Positions 48,992 to 59,929 of a DNA stretch of 64,000 bases are shown one piece after another. The DNA is from Codonopsis lanceolata (Eukaryota; Streptophyta; Magnoliopsida; Asterales; Campanulaceae). The stretch lies in contig CM028378.1 in NCBI GenBank assembly GCA_013146195.2, forward strand, positions 10,345,350 to 10,409,349, read 5' to 3'. The notes below the pieces were generated by a model. The model was given only the letters and a program-made list of their open reading frames with translations, did not search any database and was not told the DNA's origin. The stretch's first letter is position 1; each line of letters starts with the position of its first letter. The position numbers and the translations under genes are program-made.

Positions 48992-50629
48992 GGTTTCTAT
49001 GTATACCTTAGAGTTGCAACAACTCTCGAAATTGGAGATGATTAGTATTGATTACTAGTGTCCTTAATGGTTTATATTTCCTGAACATTTCACCATTTCA
49101 AATATAGGAGTTAAGTATCTTCCAATTACTAATGTAAATCATTGAAATGAATACTTGTAGCAGTTTCAGTACATATGCCAGACTCTGATATTGCCATTTT
49201 AATGTATTTGGATAATGGTGGAAAACTTGTATCAGGATCACATGAATCTTACTTCTATTGTATGAAAGGAAATATAGACTTAATTATACTTACTGCACCT
49301 CCAAAATTTGCTAGGACATATGCCTTGTTTGATAGACTTATACAAACAGAACAAAAGGGTCTTATGCCTCTAATGACAGTCCTTAGTTCTGGAATCCTCC
49401 CTTCCTTTTGCCAGTTTCATTCTAATTGTTACAAATTCAATGATTTCCTAACCAACTAAACAATTAAAAGGAAACTAATTTTTAGGAAATAAAATAACTC
49501 AAACAAATTGGCAGTTTTAAACCAAATCTAATTAGTATAGACTTCAAGGAGGGCGGTTCCCTTCTCCAAGCTCAAGGCTGTCTTCGCCTTGCATGGCGTG
49601 GCATGCAAGGCTCAACTCAACCCGCACCCTCTTTCCTTGTTGTATGTAAATACAATGTTAAGTGCTTAAATACAATGTAAATGCATTGGCAGAACTTACA
49701 AGTTCCGATGATATCATCTTTATCTGATGTGTGTAGTTATTGCTCTCATCTTATATGCTCCAAAAGCTTTTTAAGTGGTATGTGGCTGACTGGGATACCT
49801 TTGTTCATTCTTGTTTTGAACTATTTCTTCTCTTAAATATGACACTTCTTTTGATATTTACCTTAAAGTATTTAGTTAATATGTTTGACACTAATGGAAA
49901 TTAATAACGATGGAGCCTTTCCCGCAATACATTCAAAGTCTTTTGCCAATAGGTAATTTTTTTCCTTTAGGCACTTAATGTTTTATTTATTTTATTGTGT
50001 TCAGAATGAGTATACCTTCAAAGTTGCATTGACCAAGCTGGAGAGTGATCCAATGACTGAAGTAGAAGCTACAACCTAACCTCCTCAAAGTTTTTTAGGT
50101 CGCTTTGAAGAGCGGCAGTTAAGAAGGTCGGGAGGATCGTCTTTACGATTTTGGCAACTCCATTCGCAATCACATCCAGTGTTAGTGGTTCCTCCCCATC
50201 AGCAAAGAATTGTAATTGTACAACATCACAACTTTTAGCAGACGCCACACCTGAGTAGTCTCATTTATGTAAAATGAGAACCAAGCCTCTCCTCAGACTC
50301 CTCATTCAACGGGTGCCAATATTCACATTACTTGACCTTAGTTTCACCTAGTTCATTGTGGGTTTTGATTCAAAATTTGGGACGAAATTGTTTACAAAAC
50401 TGATATTAGGTTCAAGATCTTTGTATCGAGTTCTTTTGATCGTTGGGATATTATGAACAAATATGGATATTTAGATATCATTTTGAATGAACAAGTAGTT
50501 GTTCCATATTGTTTCAAATGAATATATGTTTTAGATATTGTTTTTGATGTTTATTAAGATTTTGAATATCTATTCAAATACAAATAGTATTTGTAATTAT
50601 TAATTATTAATAAATATATCATCATTTTA
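48992..50629 (+). other. CACTA cargo downstream of the LINE, gene-like remnants
   Basis: No OTU C-terminal region is found. Two unrecognised exon-like pieces occur: about 49155-49285 (PDSDIAILMYLDNGGKL) and 50003-50078, which follows TTGTGTTCAG, reads NEYTFKVALTKLESDPM and ends in TAA. They may belong to another captured gene. Remaining sequence is AT-rich. Confidence 0.35.
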
Positions 50630-51106
50630 CCTAGGAATTTTGTTAAGGAATATTATTTAATAGTCTAATTTAGCAATGAATATTACCAAGGAAAGTTCCT
50701 TGGAAATCTTGAAAATATAAATATATTATATATAGCAAATAGATACCAATGAATTTTAGAAAGGAAATATTCATTGGTAAAATAAATATTGCCAAGGAAA
50801 TTTAGCAAGGAAATTAAAAAATATATATATATTAATTTTTTATTTATACCAAGGAAATAAATTCGTAGGTAATTTCGTTGGAAAAATATTACCAAGGAAA
50901 ACATGTTCATTTTTTGAAGAATAGATCTGAAATTACCAAGGACAAATTCCTTGGTAATTTCCTAAGCAATTTACCAAGGAATTACAATTCCTCAGCAACG
51001 TTACCAAGGGAGCAAATGCCAAGGAAATTTCGGAAGTTTGCCAAGGAAACTTTTTCCATAGTAAAATATGTTTACCAAGGAATTAGTATAAATTGCCAAG
51101 GAAATG
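50630..51106. repeat. CACTA right subterminal repeats
   Basis: ACCAAGGAAA/TTTCCTTGGT motifs match those at the left end. Confidence 0.85.
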
Positions 51107-51284
51107 TGTCCATGGCAATACCGAGTTTTTTCGTAGTGTATGCGGCCCATAATTAAAGTAGGGTGAAAAAGTAAGGGTAAAGTGATAAAAGTGATGTTCT
51201 AAAAAGCTAAGTTTCAAACTGGATAATTATTTTTGGACGGACGAAAAATGAAAGTAGGACGATAATTTAGGGACGGAGGGAGTA

Positions 51285-52687
51285 TTATTTAAAATTTTGA
51301 CCAATGTTTAAATATTTTTAATTGAAAACAGTTTTATTTATCAAAAGTTTAAGATACAAAAGAATCAAGAGACCTGACCACGTTATCTTTACATGTAACA
51401 GAATATTACCTTAATCTTTGATCTGTTTCTAGTCATAAAACTTACTAAAAATTGACAAAAAGATATAATATTGTAAATATCGATTAACATGGTTAAAATA
51501 TATAATTATTGTATTATATTCTTTTATATACAAACACATAGATGAGTTTAATACATACAAAATGAAAATAAGATTAGACTTAACAACATCGATAAAAAAA
51601 AATAACTACGATATAAGAAAAAAATTAAAAAAGGAACATTAGAAACATCTTTTGTTTTTCTCTTTATAAGATATGTGAATGATTTCATTATGATAAAAAA
51701 AATATACAAACTAAATATATTAAAATTTTAAACTAATAGTATAAAATTAAATGTGATCAAATGTATCATAAACTAACTGTAAAACTTTAAACATTTAACA
51801 GAATATCAGGCTATCAGCTTTAAGCATTTAACAGAAAGTTGTCACGTTGCCACGTAGAAATGGTAATACATGTCCTAACTAATATATGGACATGTGTGCA
51901 GCATACCCCTGCCAACCCAATACTCCAGCACCATGATGAAAATAGAATTAGGTGATGACACATGGATGGAGTTTGTAAGAAAATTTATATAAGAAAAATT
52001 GTATGTTCATCTTTTGAATATAATGAGAAAAATTGATATGCAGTTGTAGATATGTAACTAAAAGATTTCTGGGAAATTGTGTGTGCATCTTTTGAATATA
52101 TTTCTTGATTATACTCATGTCTGATTAAATTTCAAATGGAATTTCCTTATGGAGGGAAACAGAATTTTCAAAAATTTGAATCCCATGGTTGCCTACCGAA
52201 AAGGACTCGCGATATGGGCAAAATGAGTCAATCTAAATCTAAATCCTTAGAGAACTTGAGTTAATTTCCATAGCATGAGATCACAAAGGTAGAACATGCT
52301 ACATTTCTTTATTGATATACGATAAATAAATAACAATAATGGATATCTTGGTTTGAAATTTTGTATACATATCATCGGTATTTGTATGCGTGTCACACCC
52401 ATGTACGAGGTCAAGTGCAAGTGCTACAAAGAGTATTGAGAATGATGAGTTTTTTGGTATAACTTACGGCAATGTCGACTTTTCGAAAAGACGAGCATTC
52501 CTTTGTTAACACTAAAGCAACGAGACAAAAAGAAAAACAACACCTACGGGACTATACACGTGACTGTAGCCATTACCCATTGGTACGGAGTACATGATAT
52601 CTGGAATAAAAAGTTCTATACTTTGCTTTAGGAAAGTGTTGTCGTATGTGTTTAATTAGGACATCTATTAATTTAGTGTGTGTGATA
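51285..52687. other. AT-rich intergenic sequence, no gene seen
   Basis: Only short chance reading frames. No repeat ends recognised. Confidence 0.5.
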
Positions 52688-52700
52688 GTATGGTTGTGGT
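52688..52700. repeat. SINE target-site duplication (13 bp), tail side
   Basis: GTATGGTTGTGGT here and at 53123-53135 flank the SINE. Confidence 0.9.
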
Positions 52701-53122
52701 CCTTTTTTTTTTTTTTAAAGGTTGGAGAGGATAGACTTTACCTCAACTCTTACCTTTTATTATTTTAATTTAATATCTTCAAATGCTACAATTATACATA
52801 TATGATGCCTTTGGTATGGCTAGAACAAATGGTGTCTCTAATGAGGCTTTGAACATCCAAATGGTGCCTCTGGTGAGGCTTTGAACACCCGACCTCTCGG
52901 GTGCCTCTGGTAGGGCTTGAATATTCGACCTCTCCGTTAAGATAAGCGAGCAGTTAAATGGGGCCTTTGGATAAGGCTTGAACAACAACGTTGCCTATGA
53001 AGAGGCTTGAACACCCGATCTTTCTATTGAAAGTTGTAAAGTCCAGGTTATCTATAGTGGATTTGAACACCGACCTCTCCGTTAGGAGAAGTGAGCAGTA
53101 CCAGCTGAGCTAGAGCTCGTTG
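52701..53122 (-). mobile_element. tRNA-derived SINE with iterated B boxes (422 bp)
   Basis: On the minus strand the head reads TAGCTCAGCTGGTA (A box, 53112-53099) and GGTCGGTGTTCAAATCC (B box, 53075-53059), with tRNA-like spacing, so RNA polymerase III transcription is expected. The tail is a 14-A run followed by GG (complement of 52701-52716). Five further B-box-like pieces (GTTCAAGCC or TTCAAAGCC) lie at about 53020-53004, 52986-52975, 52930-52913, 52894-52877 and 52858-52845. A 25-base stretch around ACGGAGAGGTCG is also repeated (53060-53100 against 52915-52955), so the tRNA-like body was partly duplicated. It depends on LINE enzymes for movement. Confidence 0.85.
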
Positions 53123-53135
53123 GTATGGTTGTGGT

Positions 53136-53718
53136 ACTTACTTCAAGTATATTACTTCTTTGATAATATGCATTGCGAGAGTTTGTTTGACATGCATGTT
53201 AATATACGAGGTGTTTGTGTCAGTGCCTGTAACATTTGTCAGTATTAGACATGATTAATGTATACTCAAGGTTTGATAGTGAATTGTCAAAGCCTCGATT
53301 TGTTTATGAGGTTATGTTTCCTAGAATGGAGAGGTGGCCCAATTTAGTGTATGGGTCTTAACAGTGGAGTATTTAGCTACCCAATACAACTTTCATTTGT
53401 GTTTTTGAATGTTTAATTATGTGACTGCGCTAACAACACTGAGACTCTTTCTGATACATGATGAGTCAAACTTTGTAACCACTAAGGTGTGTTTTTTCTT
53501 TAGTTTCTAGAATTTTGTCTTTCTTTCATTGTGTAGTGTACATCCGATCCCTAAAAATTCCAAACATATATATATTGATTCATTTGAATATTGTCCGCTC
53601 AATACATTGATAAGTCTCTTACCGAAAATCTAAAATCCAAAACTGAAAACCAGCGGAGGTTGAAAATAAACGAGGTTGGTGTGAATGAGTGATAAGCGAC
53701 AAGGTTATACACCTAACA
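53136..53718. other. Intergenic sequence, no gene seen
   Basis: AT-rich, no recognised feature before the promoter-like motifs. Confidence 0.45.
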
Positions 53719-53914
53719 TGACGTCACACTCCCATGGCTATCACCTTCGATACCCTTCTCTTCTTCTATATAAAGGGCTTTGGTATCAGCTATTCTCCAT
53801 CATCCTTCTATCGCATAGCTAAGCTCGCCCACCCTATAAACTCTACCCCTAAACAATCGATCTAAGTTGCCGTTCAGCCTCCCCCATTTTGAATTCAAAC
53901 TTTGCCTATGCCTG
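53719..53914 (+). promoter_or_regulatory. Promoter-like stretch with TGACGTCA and TATA box
   Basis: The palindromic bZIP site TGACGTCA (53719-53726) lies 40 bp before TATATAAA (53767-53774). A pyrimidine-rich leader follows. The first ATG (53908) is followed after seven bases by GTACTT, a possible donor, so a tiny first exon is conceivable. The gene it would drive is not identified. Confidence 0.45.
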
Positions 53915-54186
53915 GTACTTTTTCTTCCATTCGATTTCATTATGTTATTTTAGGGTTTGTTGAAAAAAGAAATCTCAAGTAATTACCACCAGATCGGTGT
54001 TTATTTCGTCTTGCTGATTGTTCAATTGACAAGTTAGATATTGAATAATTGTTTTTAATTTAGTCTCGAAATTTTAATCATCCCTTCTTTCTCAAATCAA
54101 GGAAATTTGGTCATGTTTCTGGCTGTGAGTTTTCTGTGCATGTTAATTTTTCATTTGAAATCCTATTTATTTTCTTTTTTTTATAA

Positions 54187-54500
54187 ATAACAATATCTCT
54201 CTAATTTGGAATCCTATCTGTAATACCCCATTACACATCGAGTAGGTGTGGGAATTTTGTTCTATTTATAAGGTGGTCATGCTCAGTGGACCAGTGCGTG
54301 TGCTACACGTAGCGGATCGGGCTCTCGGTTCGTGGCGTTACAAAAAGAGGAAACTATGTTCCAATCATGGAATCAGATCCTAGCAATGGAAGTGTTACTA
54401 TCAATTGTATGTCATAAACCTATATCTCTCTAATTTGTAAAATTAGTACAAAAGAGGTCACTATGTTCCTATCATGGAATCCGATCCTAGCTATGCATGC
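54187..54500. repeat. Local duplication with a 124-bp TGTAA..TTACA insert in one copy
   Basis: ATATCTCTCTAATTTG and TCATGGAATC(A/C)GATCCTAG occur in both copies (54193-54400 and 54420-54496). The first copy holds 54219-54342, which starts TGTAATACCCC and ends GGCGTTACA like a very short LTR. No 5-bp duplication is visible, so its nature is open. Confidence 0.4.
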
Positions 54501-54764
54501 ATTGTACCTTGGCTATATATGTCTACAATATAAAGTTTAAGGGTAGAGAGATTCTTAGGCTAGTAACATAATAACGGAGAAGTTGATTACGTGATCTCCA
54601 CGCCATTTGTAGATAAATATATGAAAGACCGTTTTTTTTCACTCGCTGTCGCTGCTTGATCTTCTTCATTTAAGTATAGGTCTACTAGATAAGGACGATA
54701 CGATGGGTCGCTACTTGATTGCAAGATGAATATAATGATGTTTGACAGTACCTAACAAGGTAGT

Positions 54765-55291
54765 TTGATGCAAATAATCGCAGATGAATTCATCTATGAG
54801 CTTTTGCAAATGGCGCACAGTGAGAAAAGGAAGCAGCAAGAAACCCTGCAAAAGTGGATACACTTCCTGATAAATCACCATTTGAGGGTTGGACTGATAT
54901 ACTACACAACTGGTTTCTCAAAGCCATGCATTATAGAAATAGGCCTTAAATGTAAGAGCTCCCTTCCTCCCCTTTTTTTGATCTTTAATTTAAAATTCCT
55001 ATTTCTCTCTATACGTAAGTACTCGTGTGTAACAATATATGTGCTCTCTCAGATATTATGATGCAAATACTATATGAGTTTTGGATGGGAACTCATGACG
55101 CCGAACCATCTTTCCTAGTCGACATCGTTGAGAATAGTGGACCATTGGCAACTACAGATGGCTCAAATAGCATAAATGTGAACCCAAAATTTTGGATTGT
55201 CCAAAACTCAAAATTTCTAGGCGACAAGGTGGTTGAGAAGTGGGAAATTAATCTCTCTTTTGTTCAAGGTAACACCATGTCCAAGTTTTAA
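54765..55291 (+). pseudogene. Unrecognised coding-like sequence (two pieces)
   Basis: Two open pieces (54765-54950, QMAHSEKRKQQETLQKWIHF; and 55055-55291, GTHDAEPSFLVDIVENSG) have protein-like composition and are separated by an AT-rich, intron-like stretch. I do not recognise a family. They may be exons of a broken gene driven by the motifs at 53719-53914. Confidence 0.25.
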
Positions 55292-55591
55292 TTTGTTATT
55301 CAAATTTTGTAAATTTAGTTCTTACTTAAATTGACTAAGTTATTGCTTAGTCGGTTGGGTTATTATTGTTGTTATCATAAATTGGGGTAAAATATATCTT
55401 CTATCCTTTTAAGGCTAAAGTGCATCTTCTTAATTGCTTTTGGCTTAAATACCAATTTCGTCGAAAATTCAGTAAGCTTACTTGACTTTGTTTCCTCAAT
55501 TTAATCACTCTCCTTTGGGATTGATGCTAACCGAATGTATGTAGATGATTCGTTGTTCTCGTTTGATGAGCCTAGGGCTTCTTGGGGTGGT

Positions 55592-55785
55592 TAAGCTTGA
55601 TGGACAACAACCTCACGGGAGACATACCTCAAGGTATCGACGGTAGTTCCACAAAATCGAAGAAGTCCACTCTCTATGGAACAACTCTCTTACCGGAACA
55701 TTGCCACAAAAGTTAGGGCTAAATTCAAAGCTGCAAAAGCTCGACGTCAATGCACTCAGAAAACCATTAGAGGGAGAACTATTGC
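55592..55785 (+). pseudogene. LRR receptor-kinase gene fragment
   Basis: Two leucine-rich repeat pieces: DNNLTGDIPQGI near 55603 and, after a frame change, SLWNNSLTGTLPQKLG followed by SKLQKLDV near 55670-55755. The pattern N.LTG.(I/L)P is that of plant LRR receptor kinases of the HAESA-like branch. Only about two repeats remain, with no kinase or membrane segment. It ends about 30 bp from a Helitron 3' end, so capture or flanking loss by that element is possible. Confidence 0.7.
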
Positions 55786-55811
55786 AGCTAGAGTTGTACT
55801 TTTATTATTAA

Positions 55812-55839
55812 CTAGCAAGGTTCACGTGCGTTGCACGTG
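55812..55839 (-). mobile_element. Helitron 3' end (hairpin plus CTAG)
   Basis: On the minus strand a perfect 7-bp-stem hairpin (GCACGTG arms, 3-base loop, 55823-55839) is followed by GAACCTTG and CTAG (55815-55812) with T next to it. This is the classic plant Helitron terminus. The body extends rightwards; its 5' TC end is not identified. Confidence 0.7.
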
Positions 55840-56840
55840 GTGCTAATGATTTTTTTTAAAATGACTTGCTAGTTTCTTCATTTTTATGTTTACTTTTAAT
55901 TATTTGATGTTTTTTGTATTTTAATCATTACAATTTTTGAAACTTATAAATTGTGTTGTTGTGCTTTTAGTTTTTTTGATACTTTGTTTTCCGAACATTT
56001 ATAATGTATACATTTAGTCATTGTTTAGCAACTTATCCTACAAATTTGACTTTTTTATTGGTTATTTTCATTCTCTTTTTTTATTACCAAACATGAATTC
56101 ATCCACTTTTATGAGTATGTGAATTGAAAATAATTCAAACTTACTATAATAAATAAACACATTGTTTTTAGAGACTTTGTTTATGTCGTTTCAGAAATTT
56201 ATGACTTCTTTTAGAAAATAATATATTGTGTTAGAGAAATCAAACTTTCAACCCGAAAGTACATATACTTACACTAAAAATACGAAATTCACTCAAAATA
56301 TCTATAAAGCTCCACTTTGCCACCCAACCTAAGTTTTGTGTCATTTTCATATCTCATTTTATAATTATTTTCTAGTTTGCCCCTAACCACGACGAAGGTT
56401 GTCAATCTGACGTTAATGTGCACATGGTATTTCACGTGTAGGGCATTTTATTCATTTTCACAGCAACCCTTTCTCTACTTTTATTACCTAAAGAGAAACT
56501 TCATTTTGTTCTTCTCCGACAATGCTTCCTTTGCATCTTCTCCAGTAATGACATCGTACGTAAATGTTAAGTGAGATAAAACTCAAGAGTGTATTAATGT
56601 TTTATTCAAACTATTATATAGAAAAATAAATAAAAATAGTGCGGAATCATGTAGAGATATTGAACTCAAGATCAAATAAACACACTTAGCTGTCAAGGCT
56701 GTCATGAATTAGAACCCACCAAAAAATTAAAGACATACGACATAATACACAAGCATACACCAAGAATTTCCTTCTTTCTCCCTCGTACAACATAATACAC
56801 AAGCATACACCAAGAATTTCAAATCTCATATTAATTTCAA
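55840..56840. other. Probable Helitron body and flanking AT-rich sequence
   Basis: No gene. CACCCAACCTAAG near 56320 resembles ACACCAACCTATG near 57900, so related non-autonomous pieces are present. ACAACATAATACACAAGC is repeated near 56737 and 56788. Confidence 0.3.
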
Positions 56841-56849
56841 TCCTTCGGA

Positions 56850-57540
56850 TCCGGGAATTTTTAAATTAAACACGGATGAATCATAAACACAAGAATGGAT
56901 CATTTGCAAGAATGGAATTTGCACTGGTGGAGGGGTCATTAGAGATTCCAATGGCGATTTTGTTGGCGCTTTCTCTAATTATTATAATCATGGCACGAAT
57001 ACTAAAGCTGAAATCCGGGCTTTGTTGGATGGTCTGAATCTTTGCCATTTTTTGGGTCTATCTCGGGTGATTGTGGAGTCGGATTCCTTGGTAGAAGTTG
57101 GATTTTTATCTCACAATCTTTGCGCTCCTTGGCAGCATACTTATGATCTTCGGGCTTGCGAGAGACCGATTGCAAATTTTAATTTGTCCCATGTTTACAG
57201 GGAATGAATAAGGTTGCCGATCGACTTGCGAGATATTTGTTTCAGGCATTTGTTTCAGGCGATAGGATTTTTGTCTCCTTCTCTTCCTTATCAAAAGAGG
57301 CTAAGCATCTTATGCATTTGGACATGTATGGTTATTATAGTTTTCGTAGTCGGGCTAGATAGTTGTTTTGTAATGTTTTATTTCTTTTTTGATATGTCTC
57401 CTTATATTTCCCTTTCGAGGTCAGGACCCTTTGTCTCTCCTATATCGGGTAAGGCTGGTTGTCCCCCTCAAGTTTGTACTCTCTTTTTATTTTAATATAT
57501 CTCTCGCAGGTGCCGCCCTGCTTCTCCAAAAAAAATAAAA
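56850..57540 (+). pseudogene. LINE relic: RNase H domain and 3' UTR
   Basis: RNase H-type reading with GGGVIRDSNGDFVGAFS, KAEIRALLDGL and IVESDSLVEV, ending in a stop near 57207. The 3' UTR shares AAGGCTGGTTGTCCCCCTCA with the LINE inside the CACTA (compare 48896 and 57450) and ends in an A-rich tail near 57528. The first catalytic segment is damaged (stop after TDES). An older, shorter copy of the same family. Confidence 0.8.
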
Positions 57541-59404
57541 TTAATTTGAATCCATCACATACGTATACGACAATGATGACGCAAACCAAGGTTCAATTCG
57601 TCTTCATCGTCCATACAACTCCAACAAATTTCTCATTAGCACCGTTCATATTGTTTATGGTTTGATTGGAACAAATTCTCGATCTTAAACGTTATTCGCC
57701 ACTCCATGTTTATCACTACGATTACCAGACATGATATCTCATCACCAAATTTGATATGGAATATGGAAATGCTAAAAAATTACGTTGGGGGCCAAAGAGG
57801 ATTTAGTGGATACTTTAGGGGGAAATTTGTATTTTAGACTAATTTTGATGGGGTCAAAATATGATTAGCTCCCAAAATTACACACCAAATCTCACATTGC
57901 ACACCAACCTATGAAGTGTCTCACTTTCATAACTTATTTCACTATTTGTCCCACTTTGCCCCCTTCCGTCTATGGGCGTTAAAAATAGTAACGGAAAATG
58001 GTTTGTGCATGTCACATGAATATTATTTTGGTCATTTTGCTTGGCGCACAAAATGAGATTTGGCTATAACTTCAGTATTTAGTTAACCATTTAGTAATTA
58101 GAATATGTTTTTAAATAAAAATAATAAATAATTATTTTAATAATCCAAAATAATTATAGGGCCAAATTAAAATTTCACCCCAAAGTATTAACAAAATCGT
58201 ATAGCTTACTCCTATGTAAGTTTGTCCCATAATGGTATCTGACTTTACTTCCCCCCAATTTTCCACCCTACCATTGACGGACGTTAGAAAATTCACGTTA
58301 GCTAACACATGTTCTTCCATGTACGGGGCGAAAATGTCATTTATCTTATCAGGTTAAGGAGTAAATGTATTGAAAGTACAAACCCTAATCTCACAGCCTC
58401 TCATTCTCTCTTCTCCCGGTGTAAGTTCTCATCTCGAGGTCCACAGTAATAGCCACAATCTCCAGCTAGCCCCACCATAGCCGCCACCATATCTGGTACA
58501 AGTTCACCTAAACGGTCCAAACCCTTCCCACTCCAGCCTATCATAGCTCTAGCGCCGTCCTCCTTCAATTCTAGCCAAGCTCCATCTCCGATCTCTCTCA
58601 TTCTCTCCCTTCCAAAAGTCGTGTTTAAAGTAGAAATCGAGGCTATAGAGTATACTTACTAAAAACTCTTGAAAAAACATACATTAATGAGAAAACCCAT
58701 AAACCTTATCAATGAATTCATCAAAGAGAGGCGGGCTTGAATGAAGAGAAATAGTTATGGGTTTTATTGAAGTACTCTTCAATTTTCCGGAATAAAATTA
58801 GGCATACGGCCGGCATGCATATGGTTTAAAACAAAGTATCAAAATTGAGATGATGTTGAAGAAGCTATGATTTTAGATGATTTTGATCTCATAGAAGCTA
58901 TCATGGCGGTCATGTTGGTTTATTTAAAGAATTAGAGAGAGTAAGTATAGGTAAAGTCATGTAAGAGGATGAAAGGGGATGAGAAATTGATTGATTCGGT
59001 CGGTGGTAGATGGGTTTCACAGAGAAGGGGATGTGGATCCAATTTCATTCATGAAATTGGAGATGGAAACGTGTAACTATGGGTAAGAGTTTTTTTTCTT
59101 CATGTTTTTCATTTACTTTGTTTTCATTGTTAAGATAAGAAAAGTGACAATGAAATGGAAAAATGCATATCTATCATTTAAGTTAAGAGAGAGAAATTTG
59201 AGAGAAAATTTGGAGGGAGTGGACAAAACCAAGATCAGGTTATGGGTTAATTTTTGTTGTGGGAAGAGAAGAACAAAAAAAATTATTGGTCTTTTCTCTA
59301 GATTTTCTTTCGGTAGGAAAAAATGGAATGATGGACCCCACTCCATTTTAACATTTTAACTTTAAGCGTTATTTAAGTGACCACGTTGTGGAGGAGAAAT
59401 AATA

Positions 59405-59406
<2 letters not shown>
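57541..59406. other. Intergenic sequence, no supported gene
   Basis: Short open frames at 58132-58320 and 58401-58601 (minus) have no recognised motifs. Parts near 57880-58080 resemble Helitron-like pieces elsewhere in the window. Confidence 0.4.

Positions 59407-59479
<73 letters not shown>
59407..59479. repeat. (AT)n microsatellite, about 36 units
   Basis: Uninterrupted AT dinucleotides. Confidence 0.97.
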
Positions 59480-59483
<4 letters not shown>

Positions 59484-59929
59484 TTACACCTTAGGTTGAG
59501 GTGAATTCTTTGGGAGAGAAGGATTGTAAGTTGGCTAATATTTTCCTAATATTTTATAAAATTAGTTGTAAGACTAACAATGTTGTAATTATATTTTTTC
59601 TTATATTTAAATTTAAAGTTAAAAAAAATGCATTACTCTTAAAAATTAAATTTAGAAGTTATTTAATTTATTTTGTTTTCCTTCATTTTCTTCCACCAAC
59701 CTCATCTCTCATAAACCCACCACCACTACCACCTCAAATAACATCATTAATCCAAAAATCAATTTTTTAATTTAATTTTATTTCTTTGTTTAATTTTGTA
59801 CTCCTTCGTTCAAATTAACATATACGCAAAACTCATCATTTATAGACTCACCACCACCTGAACCTTAATTTTCACTATTTACAAACCTAAATTCAATTTT
59901 TTGAATTTTCAAATTTGATGATTGAAACT

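Larger units (their letters stand above)
36439..51138. mobile_element. CACTA (En/Spm-type) transposon, 14.7 kb, carrying captured and nested sequence
   Basis: The ends are a perfect 32-bp inverted repeat beginning CACTACGAAAAAACTC (36439-36470 and 51107-51138), flanked by the 3-bp duplication TAT (36436-36438 and 51139-51141). Both ends carry subterminal repeats. I see no TNP2- or TNPA-like transposase in any frame, so it is probably non-autonomous. Inside are OTU-gene exons, a copia element, a LINE, an internal direct repeat and one end of another CACTA. Without the copia (5.37 kb) and LINE (1.6 kb) the element was about 7.7 kb. Confidence 0.93.
36323..51282. mobile_element. Stowaway-type MITE (257 bp) split by the CACTA element
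   Basis: CTCCCTCCGTCCC starts at 36323 right after TA, and its exact inverse ends at 51282 right before TA. The inverted repeat is perfect for 28 bp (36323-36350 and 51255-51282). Removing 36439-51138 and one TAT copy leaves about 257 bp, a normal size for a Tc1/mariner-related Stowaway MITE. The two pieces are 36323-36438 and 51139-51282. Confidence 0.93.

Noticed and set aside
53059..53112. A functional tRNA gene on the minus strand
   Set aside because: A and B boxes are present but no acceptor stem or cloverleaf closes, and an A tail plus target duplication show a SINE.
59102..59359. Overlapping plus and minus frames near 59.1-59.4 kb
   Set aside because: No motif, atypical composition, on both strands of AT-rich spacer.
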